Shown one piece after another: positions 1-8,888 of a stretch of DNA of 64,000 nucleotides; position 1 is the stretch's first letter; the number at the start of each line of letters is the position of its first letter. Under the pieces are notes generated by a model, which was given only the letters and a program-made list of their open reading frames with translations, made no database searches and was not told the DNA's origin. The DNA lies in contig NZ_JAENHK010000010.1 of assembly GCF_016595215.1 (NCBI RefSeq), positions 682,001 through 746,000 on the forward strand, read 5' to 3'. The DNA comes from Chryseobacterium paridis (GTDB taxonomy: Bacteria; Bacteroidota; Bacteroidia; Flavobacteriales; Weeksellaceae). The translations under genes and the position numbers were made by a program.

Positions 1-1
1 T

Positions 2-2155
2 GAAATCCCAGTTATTTATGCCGCAGTAGAAAATAACGTCATTGAAGGAATTACAGTATATGCTGTAAGCAGAAATAAATTTTTGGATAAAGACAGTACC
101 TCTGTTGCGAAAATGCCACTGAAGAATCTGGAAAATCCTCAGATGTACACCAGCATTAATCAGCAAATACTGAAAGAACAACTTGTTTATGATGTTTCTG
201 AAGCATTGAAAAACGTTGCAGGTGTTGCAAAAATGCAGGGAAGCCCAGGAAGAGCTGGAGATGGAAGTTTTTATTATAATTTAAGAGGATTTCCTACCAG
301 AATTTCTATGGTAGATGGTGTTCCTGCTACCACCAACTCGGAAATTGATCCTGCTGATATCGAGCGTATTGATGTAATCAAGGGCCCTTCCGGTACACTA
401 TACGGTGGTGCAGTTAATTCCTTTGGAGGATTAATTAATGTGGTGACGAAAAAGCCGAAAGACTATTTTGGGGGTGAAGCTTCTTATCTTTTGGGAAGTT
501 ATAACCTTAATCGTGTAACAGCTGATGTATATGGACCGATCACGGATTCAAGAAAAACTTTATTCCGTTTGAATGCGGCATACCAATACCAGAACGGATT
601 TAGGGATTCAGAATTCAGAAAATCAATGTTTGTAGCTCCAACATTCAGCTATCAGGTGAATGATCGATTAAAGTTCAATCTTGGTGCGCAAATTTATACC
701 TATGAAGGAACTAACACGCCGATCATCTTTTTGCCAAGAAACAGAGCATTTACCTCAAGAACTCCGGATGAGCTTGGATATGACTGGAAAAAGTCATATT
801 CAAATAACGATATGAGTCTAAAAGCACCTTCCATCAACGTAAAAGCTGAGATCAATTACAAAATTTCTGATAACTGGAGTTCACAAACTTTGATTTCAAG
901 AAACTACAGAAAAACAGAAGGATTGTACCAGTATCAGTTTATGAGAGGAGATACTGATAACATTTTAGAGCGTAATGTACAGTGGCAGAATGGTGAAGGA
1001 GCCTCTACCAGCTTTCAACAGAATTTTAATGGAGAATTTAAAATAGGAGAAATCAAAAATAAACTTCTTGTCGGGTTAGATTATTTAAATCAATCTTTAA
1101 ATAATAACCTTTCTCCAATTGTTGTATTTGACAGGATTGATGGCAAAAATCTTAATGCACCAGTAGGAGGACCTGTAACAGGGACATATGGTAATATATC
1201 CAGAGATTTAGCATTACAAAAAATTCAAACTTCTACAGCCCCTTTAGTAAGAAATACTGCATCCTCTAACATTTATGGAGCATATGTTTCAGATGCGGTT
1301 TATATCACAGACCGTTTGGTTGCTTTGTTAAGTTTACGTTTTGATCATTATGAAAGTAATGGACAGCTTGACCTGAACAAAAATATTAATTCGGGAGCAT
1401 TCAATCAGAATGCGTTGTCTCCAAAATTTGGTTTATCATATCAGATCCTTAAAAATCATCTATCAGCATACGGTAACTATATGAATGGTTTCAGTAATAC
1501 AGCTCCGGTTGCACAACCTTTAGCAGACTATAGTGGAGATTTCAAACCGCAGAGATCTAATCAGTGGGAAGTAGGATTCAAAGGAAATCTTTGGAGAAAT
1601 AAAGTCAATTTTACAGTAGGGTATTATGACATCTTAGTTAATAATATGTTAAGAGCAGACGTTGTAAGTCTTAATGGACAAAACTATAATATTACTGTCC
1701 AGGATGGTGAACAGAGAAGTAAAGGACTAGAAATTGAAACGATTTTAAATCCTATTCAAGGGTTGAACATTATGGCCGGATATTCTTACAACGACAGCAA
1801 GTTTGTAAAAGCTGCTGCTTCCGTAGATGGTCGTCGTCCTTCATCTTCTGGTCCTGCTAATGTATTCAATTCATGGATCAGCTATATCCTTCCAATCGAT
1901 GGACTTCAGGGATTAGGTGTAGGTTTTGGAGTTAATAGAGTGGGTGAACAGATCACAGTAGATAATGCAACTACCGGACAATTCATATTCCCGGCGTATA
2001 CCTTAATCAACGCTTCTGTTTCTCTTGAAAAAGAAAGATACAGACTAGGATTTAAAATGAATAATTTAGGAAATGCTCAGTATTTTTCTGGGCAGGGCGT
2101 TGTAGTAGCTCAAATGCCTCGTAACTTTGTTGCTGAGGTTACTCTTAAGTTTTAA
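2..2155 (+). CDS. TonB-dependent siderophore receptor, 5' end outside window
   Basis: Outer-membrane receptor that takes up ferric siderophores using TonB energy. The reading frame is open to the left edge of the window (it begins in frame at base 2 with residues EIPVIYAAVENN), so the signal peptide and any N-terminal carboxypeptidase-like domain lie upstream; a start at the internal TTG at 83 would be an artefact. The plug domain is clear: SEALKNVAGVAKMQG, then the RGF and MVDGVPA segments and IERIDVIKGPSGTLYGG followed by GGLINVVTKKP, the classic plug core of siderophore receptors. A 22-strand-type barrel follows and the chain ends in an aromatic residue (VTLKF), the usual barrel C-terminus. 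The stop is 2 nt before the PepSY gene, so they are surely co-transcribed. The ligand cannot be told from the sequence. Confidence 0.93.
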   Translation, partial: EIPVIYAAVENNVIEGITVYAVSRNKFLDKDSTSVAKMPLKNLENPQMYTSINQQILKEQLVYDVSEALKNVAGVAKMQGSPGRAGDGSFYYNLRGFPTRISMVDGVPATTNSEIDPADIERIDVIKGPSGTLYGGAVNSFGGLINVVTKKPKDYFGGEASYLLGSYNLNRVTADVYGPITDSRKTLFRLNAAYQYQNGFRDSEFRKSMFVAPTFSYQVNDRLKFNLGAQIYTYEGTNTPIIFLPRNRAFTSRTPDELGYDWKKSYSNNDMSLKAPSINVKAEINYKISDNWSSQTLISRNYRKTEGLYQYQFMRGDTDNILERNVQWQNGEGASTSFQQNFNGEFKIGEIKNKLLVGLDYLNQSLNNNLSPIVVFDRIDGKNLNAPVGGPVTGTYGNISRDLALQKIQTSTAPLVRNTASSNIYGAYVSDAVYITDRLVALLSLRFDHYESNGQLDLNKNINSGAFNQNALSPKFGLSYQILKNHLSAYGNYMNGFSNTAPVAQPLADYSGDFKPQRSNQWEVGFKGNLWRNKVNFTVGYYDILVNNMLRADVVSLNGQNYNITVQDGEQRSKGLEIETILNPIQGLNIMAGYSYNDSKFVKAAASVDGRRPSSSGPANVFNSWISYILPIDGLQGLGVGFGVNRVGEQITVDNATTGQFIFPAYTLINASVSLEKERYRLGFKMNNLGNAQYFSGQGVVVAQMPRNFVAEVTLKF

Positions 2156-2157
2156 TA

Positions 2158-3354
2158 ATGAATTCCAGATTTAGAAAAATTATATATCAAATACATCTAT
2201 GGCTCGGACTAACGTCCGGGCTTATAGTTGTAATAATGGCAGTAACAGGTTGTATTCTCGCCTTTGAAAAAGAGTTAAAACACACATTTTATTCGGAAAA
2301 GTATTTTGTAAAAAATATAGGAAAGGAAAAACTTCAGCTTTCCGATCTTAAACTAAAAGCAGAACAGGCATTACCAGACAGCCTTAAAGTAAGCAGAGTA
2401 GAAATATCTTCTGATCTTTCCAGAAGCTATGCATTTCGTTCCCTAAAAATGAATAATGAAGCATTGACCTTCTGGGGTTCTTATGTTTATTATTATAGAG
2501 TATATGTAGATCCTTACACCGGAAAAGTCCTTGAAGTCGAAAATGCAAAAACCGAGTTTTTTGAAATTGTTATGGATCTTCACCGAAGATTATTATTAGG
2601 AGAAAAAATAGGGAAGACCATTACAGGATATTCAACCATTATATTGGCAATTATGCTATTTTCAGGATTGGTGATCTGGTTTCCCCGCAAACTCAATAAA
2701 AATGCAACAAAGGGAATGTTTTTCATTAAAACATCGGCTAATTGGAAAAGAATAAATTATGATAGCCATAATGTTCTGGGGTTTTATGCAGTCATCCCTC
2801 TGCTTCTTATTTCATATGCTGCAGTAATATGGAGTTTTGAAGATATTGACAAATGGGTAAAAAAAACATTGAACGGAAATGTAAAAACAGAAAAAGCTAA
2901 AAGCACCATACCTTCTGAAGAATTTACACATCAAAAAAACATTTTAAATTTAGTAGGAAATACGGTAGGAAAAAGTCTGGTCAATAAAGAATCTGCACTT
3001 ATCAACTTTCCAAAGACAGATGAAGGAACCTATTATGCTGAAGTAACCTACGGAAATAAACAGTATCAGAACGAACAGTTTAATTTTGATCAATATTCTG
3101 GCAAAATTTTAAAACATCAATCCTACAAAGACAAAAATATAGGAAATGGGACAGCATTACGAGAAAGAAATTATGATCTGCATACCGGAAGTATTTTTGG
3201 AACAATTGGAAGATTCTTATATCTTTTTGCAGGTATAATTGCTGCCTCTCTTCCCATCACAGGATTTATTATTTATTTAAATAGAAAAAAGAAGAAGCCA
3301 AAAAAGAAAGTGCATACCAAAATTCATAAAAGAAGATATGCGCTGTCAAAATAA
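2158..3354 (+). CDS. PepSY-associated TM helix protein (putative ferric-siderophore reductase)
   Basis: 398-residue inner-membrane protein of the PepSY_TM family. It begins with RKIIYQIHLWLGLTSGLIVVIMAVTGCILAFEKEL, the family's hallmark first helix with a conserved His, and has further membrane segments near residues 150-175, 205-225 and 350-372 with periplasmic PepSY-like regions between them. The conserved HRRLLLG and DLHTGSIFG histidine motifs are present. Relatives next to siderophore receptors are thought to reduce the ferric siderophore in the periplasm; that role is inferred from context. It starts 2 nt after the receptor stop and is followed by a strong hairpin terminator. The lysine-rich tail (KKKKPKKK) fits a cytoplasmic C-terminus. 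Confidence 0.88.
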   Translation: MNSRFRKIIYQIHLWLGLTSGLIVVIMAVTGCILAFEKELKHTFYSEKYFVKNIGKEKLQLSDLKLKAEQALPDSLKVSRVEISSDLSRSYAFRSLKMNNEALTFWGSYVYYYRVYVDPYTGKVLEVENAKTEFFEIVMDLHRRLLLGEKIGKTITGYSTIILAIMLFSGLVIWFPRKLNKNATKGMFFIKTSANWKRINYDSHNVLGFYAVIPLLLISYAAVIWSFEDIDKWVKKTLNGNVKTEKAKSTIPSEEFTHQKNILNLVGNTVGKSLVNKESALINFPKTDEGTYYAEVTYGNKQYQNEQFNFDQYSGKILKHQSYKDKNIGNGTALRERNYDLHTGSIFGTIGRFLYLFAGIIAASLPITGFIIYLNRKKKKPKKKVHTKIHKRRYALSK

Positions 3355-3356
3355 AA

Positions 3357-3391
3357 ATAATAAAGGTTACCTTTTGGGTAACCTTTATTAT
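3357..3391. terminator. Bidirectional hairpin terminator
   Basis: Perfect 15-bp inverted repeat (3357-3371 with 3377-3391) around a 5-nt loop, core AAAGGTTACC/GGTAACCTTT, with A/T-rich flanks on both sides. It lies between the convergent PepSY and MocR genes and can serve both. Confidence 0.85.
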
Positions 3392-3504
3392 TTATCAATA
3401 GGGTGGGCGCGTGATCAGCAAAATCTGCGAGAATTTTCTTTAAGCATAACCAGAACAATAATTATTTATAGGATATGAAGTAACACCTTAAATGACACAT
3501 ATTA

Positions 3505-4992
3505 CTAGACCAATTGCTTTACATTTTCAAATAAGATTTTTATACTTTGTTCCATTTCTTCAAAACTAAAATTTCCAAAACCTAACCTCATTGCCGTTAG
3601 ATCTTTGGTCTGATAAAGCAATGTTTTAGGAATAAACAGGTTATTTTGTGCACAATTCCGGCTAAGTTGCATCAAATTGATTGGAATATTCCATTCACTC
3701 CAGATCGCTAACCCTCCTGATGGTTTCTGAAATCGGATATAATCTCCTAAATATTCCTCCAGCAAGAAGGCAAATTGATCCCTTCTTTCCTGATAAATTT
3801 TGACAGATTTTTTAAGATAACGATGAATTTCCCCTTCAGCAATCATCTCCCCTAGAACCTGTTCCATTAATATATCTCCTTGTCGGTCAATAATCCCTAA
3901 ATATTTTCGTAATTCAGTCATAAGGTTTTCCGGAGCTACAATAAAACCTGTACGAAATCCAGGTGCTAAGGATTTCCCGAATGAACCTATATAAACAACC
4001 ATTCCATTGGTATCAGCACTTGCTAATGGCAGGATAGGACTTTTATCATAATGGAAATCGTAATCATAATCATCTTCGAGGATTATGAATCCAAATTCAT
4101 TGGCCAGATTAAGCAATTCAAGCCTTCTCTGTGCGCTTAATGTTACTGTAGTAGGATAGTGGTGGTGAGGAGTAAGATATAACATGCGTATCTTTTGTTT
4201 TTTACAAGCTTCTTTTACATTTTCTACGATGATACCTTCTTCATCAATAGGCATAGAAACGATATTAACACCCGCCTTTTGGAAAATCATATTGACCGAA
4301 AAATAGCTTAAAGCACCTACCAATACGGTGTCGCCTTGTGATAATAAAACTTCTGAAACAATATAAATACTCATCTCCGTACTCCTTGTAATAAGGAGAT
4401 TGTTTTTAGAAATCGGTAATCCTCGGGATAAATTAAGATAGCGGGAAAGGTTCTTTTTAAAAAATTCACTCCCATCCTGGTTATAATGTCCGAGCATTTT
4501 ATGGTGACCTTTGCGTTTAAGAATAGCGCTGTAAATTTTCGAATGTTGATCTATTTGTGTCAGTCTGATATCCGGAACTCCATCATTAAAAAGATATTCA
4601 CAGGCAGAATGCTCAAAAGGATTGTCAAGGATATTAGACATTTTAAACGAAAAACCAGTTGTTTTAGGATAATGATCAAGATCATTGGTTTCAAAATTTT
4701 TAAACTTCAGGGGTTCATCCTGATTTTTTCCGATGATAAAAGTTCCCTTATTCGGAATACTTTCCACCCAGCCCTGAGCAAAGAGCTCATCATAAACCGC
4801 TACAATGGTGTTCCGATGTACCTCAAGGGTCTGACTTAAAGCTCTTGTACCGGGAAGTTTGGTTCCAAAAGGAAGAAAGCCACGTTGAATGGCATTGATC
4901 AGCTGATTAGCGATCTGCATATAAATTGAAGCATCTGATGCTCTGTTGATTTTTACAAAACTTTGATAAGGAATTTCAACCGGACTATCCAT
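3505..4992 (-). CDS. MocR/PdxR-type GntR regulator with aminotransferase domain
   Basis: 495-residue transcription factor with an N-terminal GntR winged helix (about residues 15-90, including GTKLPGTRALSQTLEVHRNTIVAVYDELFAQGWVE motif features) and a class I aminotransferase-fold domain (about 130-495). The PLP-lysine segment GSFGKSLAPGFRTGF and the substrate-pocket sequence ILEDDYDYDF are intact, so it should bind PLP. It is divergent from the biotin cluster with only 65 nt between start codons, which makes it the prime candidate regulator of that cluster. Known MocR proteins (PdxR, GabR, TauR) control neighbouring genes and sense PLP or amino compounds; biotin control would be inference from position, made attractive because BioF and BioA are PLP enzymes. 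Confidence 0.9.
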   Translation of the reverse strand: MDSPVEIPYQSFVKINRASDASIYMQIANQLINAIQRGFLPFGTKLPGTRALSQTLEVHRNTIVAVYDELFAQGWVESIPNKGTFIIGKNQDEPLKFKNFETNDLDHYPKTTGFSFKMSNILDNPFEHSACEYLFNDGVPDIRLTQIDQHSKIYSAILKRKGHHKMLGHYNQDGSEFFKKNLSRYLNLSRGLPISKNNLLITRSTEMSIYIVSEVLLSQGDTVLVGALSYFSVNMIFQKAGVNIVSMPIDEEGIIVENVKEACKKQKIRMLYLTPHHHYPTTVTLSAQRRLELLNLANEFGFIILEDDYDYDFHYDKSPILPLASADTNGMVVYIGSFGKSLAPGFRTGFIVAPENLMTELRKYLGIIDRQGDILMEQVLGEMIAEGEIHRYLKKSVKIYQERRDQFAFLLEEYLGDYIRFQKPSGGLAIWSEWNIPINLMQLSRNCAQNNLFIPKTLLYQTKDLTAMRLGFGNFSFEEMEQSIKILFENVKQLV

Positions 4993-5032
4993 AATATTAA
5001 AACTGGCACCATTTAACCATCCGGCAATATAC

Positions 5033-5040
5033 TACATTTG
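5033..5040 (+). promoter_or_regulatory. Probable -7 element for the biotin cluster
   Basis: TACATTTG matches the Bacteroidota -7 consensus TAnnTTTG and ends 17 nt before the ATG of the di-iron protein gene. No clear TTG lies at the ideal distance upstream, so the call is moderate. The element sits in the 65-nt divergent spacer shared with the MocR gene. Confidence 0.5.
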
Positions 5041-5057
5041 ATCCAAAATAAAAATAC

Positions 5058-5675
5058 ATGGAATTCTATAATCTTTTAGAAAGCATTGTAAAGAATAATG
5101 AAACTCATGCAAAATGGCTGAATACATTATCTTTTATGGAAAACGCAGGTGCCAGAAAAATCTCCAGCTGCGAGCATCCAACACAGGTCAGCCAGATCCA
5201 ACTGAAACATGCAGCAGAAGAACACCGTCATGCCTATTACCTGAAGAAACAAATTGGTAAGCTTAATCCTGATATTTGTAAAACGTATGAAAAAGAGGAA
5301 CTGTTAGCATCATTAGCAACTAAGCAATATCTTCATTCTTTAGACATTAAAGCGTGTAAGTATTTACAAATGGCCTTCACCCTAAACAAAGAGGAACTTA
5401 AATATGCAGCTTACCTTTTCGTAACGTATGCTATTGAAGTACGTGCAGATGAATTGTATCCGGTATATCAGGATATTCTGACCAAAGAATCTTCTAAAAT
5501 AATGGTAAAATCTATTATCTTGGAAGAAGAAGGACATTTAGAAGAGATGATCAACCAGCTGAATGAATTTTCAGAGGACTGGCAATTTCATGCTGATGAA
5601 ATACTGAAAATTGAGCACGCACTTCACGATCAGTGGATCACTTCTATTTCACAGGAAGTAGCACAGCTTAACTAA
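5058..5675 (+). CDS. Ferritin-like di-iron protein coupled to bioF
   Basis: 205-residue, mostly helical, soluble protein that I do not recognise as a named family. It has the spacing of a four-helix di-iron carboxylate site: E28 in helix 1, E55xxH58 in helix 2, E127 in helix 3 and E157xxH160 in helix 4. Such sites activate O2 in oxidases and oxygenases. There is no signal peptide or membrane helix. Its stop codon directly abuts the bioF start (TAAATG), which implies translational coupling, and it is the first gene of the biotin cluster. The window has no enzyme for the pimeloyl step, so a role in making the pimeloyl-ACP precursor, for example oxidative cleavage of an acyl-ACP in the manner of the P450 BioI, is a reasonable but unproven inference. 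Alternatives are an iron-storage-like or tRNA-modifying di-iron enzyme. Confidence 0.8.
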   Translation: MEFYNLLESIVKNNETHAKWLNTLSFMENAGARKISSCEHPTQVSQIQLKHAAEEHRHAYYLKKQIGKLNPDICKTYEKEELLASLATKQYLHSLDIKACKYLQMAFTLNKEELKYAAYLFVTYAIEVRADELYPVYQDILTKESSKIMVKSIILEEEGHLEEMINQLNEFSEDWQFHADEILKIEHALHDQWITSISQEVAQLN

Positions 5676-6797
5676 ATGATGTCTTCCAGTCAATTAAGTC
5701 ATTTGCAAAAGGCATTAGATAGGAGAAAAGAAAATGGGACTTTCAGATCTTTACGAAGTAAATCTGAAGGGATTGACTTTTACTCCAATGACTACCTTGG
5801 TTTATCAGGAAATAAGGAATTTCAGCAAAAGATACTTCAAGAAATTACAAATAACCCCGCACTATTATCCGGAAGTACCGGATCAAGACTGATCAGTGGA
5901 AACAGTTTTGTAGCTACCGAGACGGAGGAATATATTGCACGGCAACATCAATATGCATCAGCGTTGCTTTTTCCTTCCGGATATAACGCAAATCTGGCTT
6001 TATTTTCGACACTACCAGGAAGAAATGATACAATTATAGTGGATGAACAGATTCACAGATCAGTACATGATGCCTGCACCTTATCCCATGCAAAAAAGAT
6101 AAAATTCAAACATAATAATCTTAAAGATTTAGAAGAAAAGCTTGAAAGACAGGGAAGGGGCTGTTATATTGGTATAGAAAGTCTTTATTCGATGGAAGGA
6201 GATTTTGCTCCAATAGAAGAAATAGCTGAATTGGCCTATCGATATGATGCTCATCTTATCGTTGATGAAGCGCATGCTTTTGGAGTTTTCGGATACGGAT
6301 TGGTGGCAAAATATCAATTACAGGATAAGATTTTTGCAACTGTCATTACCTATGGAAAAGCGCTTGGAGCTCATGGAGCAGCAATTTTAACCAGTCATCT
6401 GGTTAGAGATTATCTCATCAATTTTGCATCTCCTTTTATTTACACCACCTCTGCTCAGGATGTACAATGGATGTCTATAAAAACCGGATACGATTTCCTT
6501 AAGATCCATCCTCAATTACCTGAAAAATTAAAACACAATATTAATTTTTTGAGAACCCAGGGCCTTAAGACTCCTTCCTCAGAGGACAGTCCAATACAAG
6601 CTATTCTCATACCTGATAATCAACAATTGAAAGCATTACAACAAACATTATCTGAAAAAGGCATACTCACCTATGCGATCTACAGTCCAACCGTAAAGGA
6701 AGGAACGGAAAGACTCCGTATCTGTCTTCATAGCTTTAATACAGGAGAGGAGATTATGGAACTGGTTAGGACGATTAAAGAGGCTATTTATATGTAA
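5676..6797 (+). CDS. bioF: 8-amino-7-oxononanoate synthase BioF
   Basis: PLP enzyme joining pimeloyl thioester and L-alanine to give 8-amino-7-oxononanoate (KAPA), the first ring-building step of biotin synthesis. 373 residues, the usual length of the alpha-oxoamine synthase family. Visible motifs: FYSNDYLGLSG near the N-terminus, GSTGSRLISGN, LIVDEAHAFGVFG (cofactor-binding Asp and His) and TYGKALGAHGAA with the Schiff-base lysine K228. Two ATGs stand in tandem (5676 and 5679); the first abuts the upstream stop. A close relative, 2-amino-3-ketobutyrate CoA ligase, is excluded by the biotin gene context rather than by motif alone. Confidence 0.95.
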   Translation: MMSSSQLSHLQKALDRRKENGTFRSLRSKSEGIDFYSNDYLGLSGNKEFQQKILQEITNNPALLSGSTGSRLISGNSFVATETEEYIARQHQYASALLFPSGYNANLALFSTLPGRNDTIIVDEQIHRSVHDACTLSHAKKIKFKHNNLKDLEEKLERQGRGCYIGIESLYSMEGDFAPIEEIAELAYRYDAHLIVDEAHAFGVFGYGLVAKYQLQDKIFATVITYGKALGAHGAAILTSHLVRDYLINFASPFIYTTSAQDVQWMSIKTGYDFLKIHPQLPEKLKHNINFLRTQGLKTPSSEDSPIQAILIPDNQQLKALQQTLSEKGILTYAIYSPTVKEGTERLRICLHSFNTGEEIMELVRTIKEAIYM

Positions 6798-7123
<326 letters not shown>

Positions 7124-7729
7124 ATGAAATTATTTATCACCGGAATAGGAACCGAAATAGGAAAAACTGTTTGCTCAGCCATCTTAACCCAATATTTTAA
7201 AGCAGATTATTGGAAACCAGTACAATCAGGGGATCTTCATTACTCTGACAGTATGAAAATTAAAGATTGGGTTGATCATGAGGTATATTGTCATCCGGAA
7301 ACGCACCGTTTTCAATTGGCTGCATCACCCCATCAATCAGCGGCAGAGGAGGGAAAGCTTATCAGAGTGGATGATTTTCAATTACCGGAAACTTCAAATT
7401 CATTGATGGTAGAAGGAGCGGGGGGATTAATGGTTCCTTTATCTGATACCGAATTTATGATCGAGCTTATAGAAAAGTTAAAACTTCCTGTTGCTCTTGT
7501 AGTCAGGAACTATCTTGGCTGCATCAACCATACTTTATTATCAATAATGGCCTTAAAAGAAAGAGGGCTTTTATTGGAATGCCTAATTCTTAATGGAACT
7601 TTTCCTATAGATACAGAACGTGTCATTCTTAATTACATTGAAGAAAAGACAAAAATCATCAGGATACCTGATATTGATTTAATTACAAAAGAAAAAATAA
7701 AAGCTATTGCAAACAATTTAAAAAACTAA
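7124..7729 (+). CDS. bioD: Dethiobiotin synthetase BioD
   Basis: ATP-dependent carboxylase closing the ureido ring of dethiobiotin from DAPA. 201 residues, slightly short for the family (about 220). The N-terminal P-loop is [12 protein letters not shown] (K14, T15); KPVQSG contributes the substrate lysine, and [12 protein letters not shown] is the conserved second signature. The ATG follows the repeat spacer and the gene ends 2 nt before bioB, so bioD and bioB form a tight pair. Confidence 0.95.
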   Translation: MKLFITGIGTEIGKTVCSAILTQYFKADYWKPVQSGDLHYSDSMKIKDWVDHEVYCHPETHRFQLAASPHQSAAEEGKLIRVDDFQLPETSNSLMVEGAGGLMVPLSDTEFMIELIEKLKLPVALVVRNYLGCINHTLLSIMALKERGLLLECLILNGTFPIDTERVILNYIEEKTKIIRIPDIDLITKEKIKAIANNLKN

Positions 7730-7731
7730 AA

Positions 7732-8727
7732 ATGGATAAAAAAACAAAACTTAGGAATGATTGGACCAAGCAGGAAATAGAAGAAATATTTAATCAGCCT
7801 TTAATGAGTCTTATTTATCAGGCGGCTACTGTACATCGTGAATGGCATAATCCTGAAGAGATACAGATTTCTACTTTATTATCTATAAAAACAGGAGGAT
7901 GTGTTGAAGACTGCTCTTATTGCGGGCAGGCTGCACGTTATCACACCAATATTAAGGTACAGGCCTTATTACCTACTGAAAAAGTAATTGAACATGCTCA
8001 AAAGGCAAAAGACTCTGGTTCTTCAAGATTCTGTATGGCAGCAGCGTGGCGTGAAGTACGTAACAATCGTGATTTTGATCGCGTCATTGATATGGTAAAA
8101 GGTGTAAATGAATTAGGACTGGAAGTTTGTTGCACATTGGGTATGTTAACCGAAGAGCAGGCCATACGTCTTGAGGAAGCAGGGTTATATGCTTATAATC
8201 ACAACTTAGATACCTCTGAACAATACTATGAGGAAATTATCTCCACCCGTACATTCGATAACAGAATCAATACCATCAATAATGTTCGGAAAGCAGGAAT
8301 TACCGTTTGTTCAGGAGGAATTATTGGACTTGGGGAAACAAATGGAGATCGTATTTCTATGCTATTAACGTTAGCAACGATGCCAAAACATCCGGAATCT
8401 GTTCCTATTAATGCATTAGCAAGAGTACCTGGAACACCGCTTGAAAACAATCCAAAAGTAGACACCTGGGAAATGGTAAGAATGATTGCGACTGCAAGAA
8501 TTGTAATGCCTTCATCAATGGTTCGATTGAGTGCCGGAAGAATTGAAATGGACGAAACAGAACAGGCATGGTGCTTTATGGCTGGAGCAAATTCTATCTT
8601 CACAGGGGAAAGAGAAACTTTACTAGTAACCCCAAATCCAGGCGTTTCAGAAGATATGCAAATGCTTACTACACTCGGACTGAGACCAAAGAAAAGGGCA
8701 GAAGAAGTTTGGATGAACAGTTTATAA
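7732..8727 (+). CDS. bioB: Biotin synthase BioB
   Basis: Radical-SAM enzyme that inserts sulfur into dethiobiotin. 331 residues, the normal length. The [4Fe-4S] motif is C57xxxC61xxC64 in [14 protein letters not shown]; the [2Fe-2S] cluster ligands correspond to C101, C134 and C193, with the arginine in [10 protein letters not shown] as the fourth. YNHNLDTS and GGIIGLGE are family signatures. All catalytic residues are present, so it should be active. It starts 2 nt after bioD. Confidence 0.97.
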   Translation: MDKKTKLRNDWTKQEIEEIFNQPLMSLIYQAATVHREWHNPEEIQISTLLSIKTGGCVEDCSYCGQAARYHTNIKVQALLPTEKVIEHAQKAKDSGSSRFCMAAAWREVRNNRDFDRVIDMVKGVNELGLEVCCTLGMLTEEQAIRLEEAGLYAYNHNLDTSEQYYEEIISTRTFDNRINTINNVRKAGITVCSGGIIGLGETNGDRISMLLTLATMPKHPESVPINALARVPGTPLENNPKVDTWEMVRMIATARIVMPSSMVRLSAGRIEMDETEQAWCFMAGANSIFTGERETLLVTPNPGVSEDMQMLTTLGLRPKKRAEEVWMNSL

Positions 8728-8888
8728 TAGTTGAAAATTGAAAGTGGAAAGTGGAAAATGAGAAGTGAGAAATCAGATAATAGAAGATTTAGTAAACGCT
8801 ATAACTCTATACCCCTAAAACTCTCAAACCCGGAACTTTCAACTTTCAACTTTCCATTTTCAATTCTTCATTAATACATTTTACAAAA
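8728..8888. repeat. Hairpin spacer of the GAAAGTGGAAAG type
   Basis: Left arm (about 8730-8765) carries GAAAATTGAAAGTGG and repeats of GAAAGTG; the right arm (about 8832-8872) carries their inverted form (ACTTTCAACTTTCAACTTTCC, TTTTCAATTCTTCATT). The same sequence family forms the spacer at 13991-14141. The element separates bioB from bioA and could attenuate or stabilise the transcript. Confidence 0.75.

Noticed and set aside
83..2155. TonB receptor start at TTG 83
   Set aside because: The frame stays open to the window edge and the upstream residues look coding.
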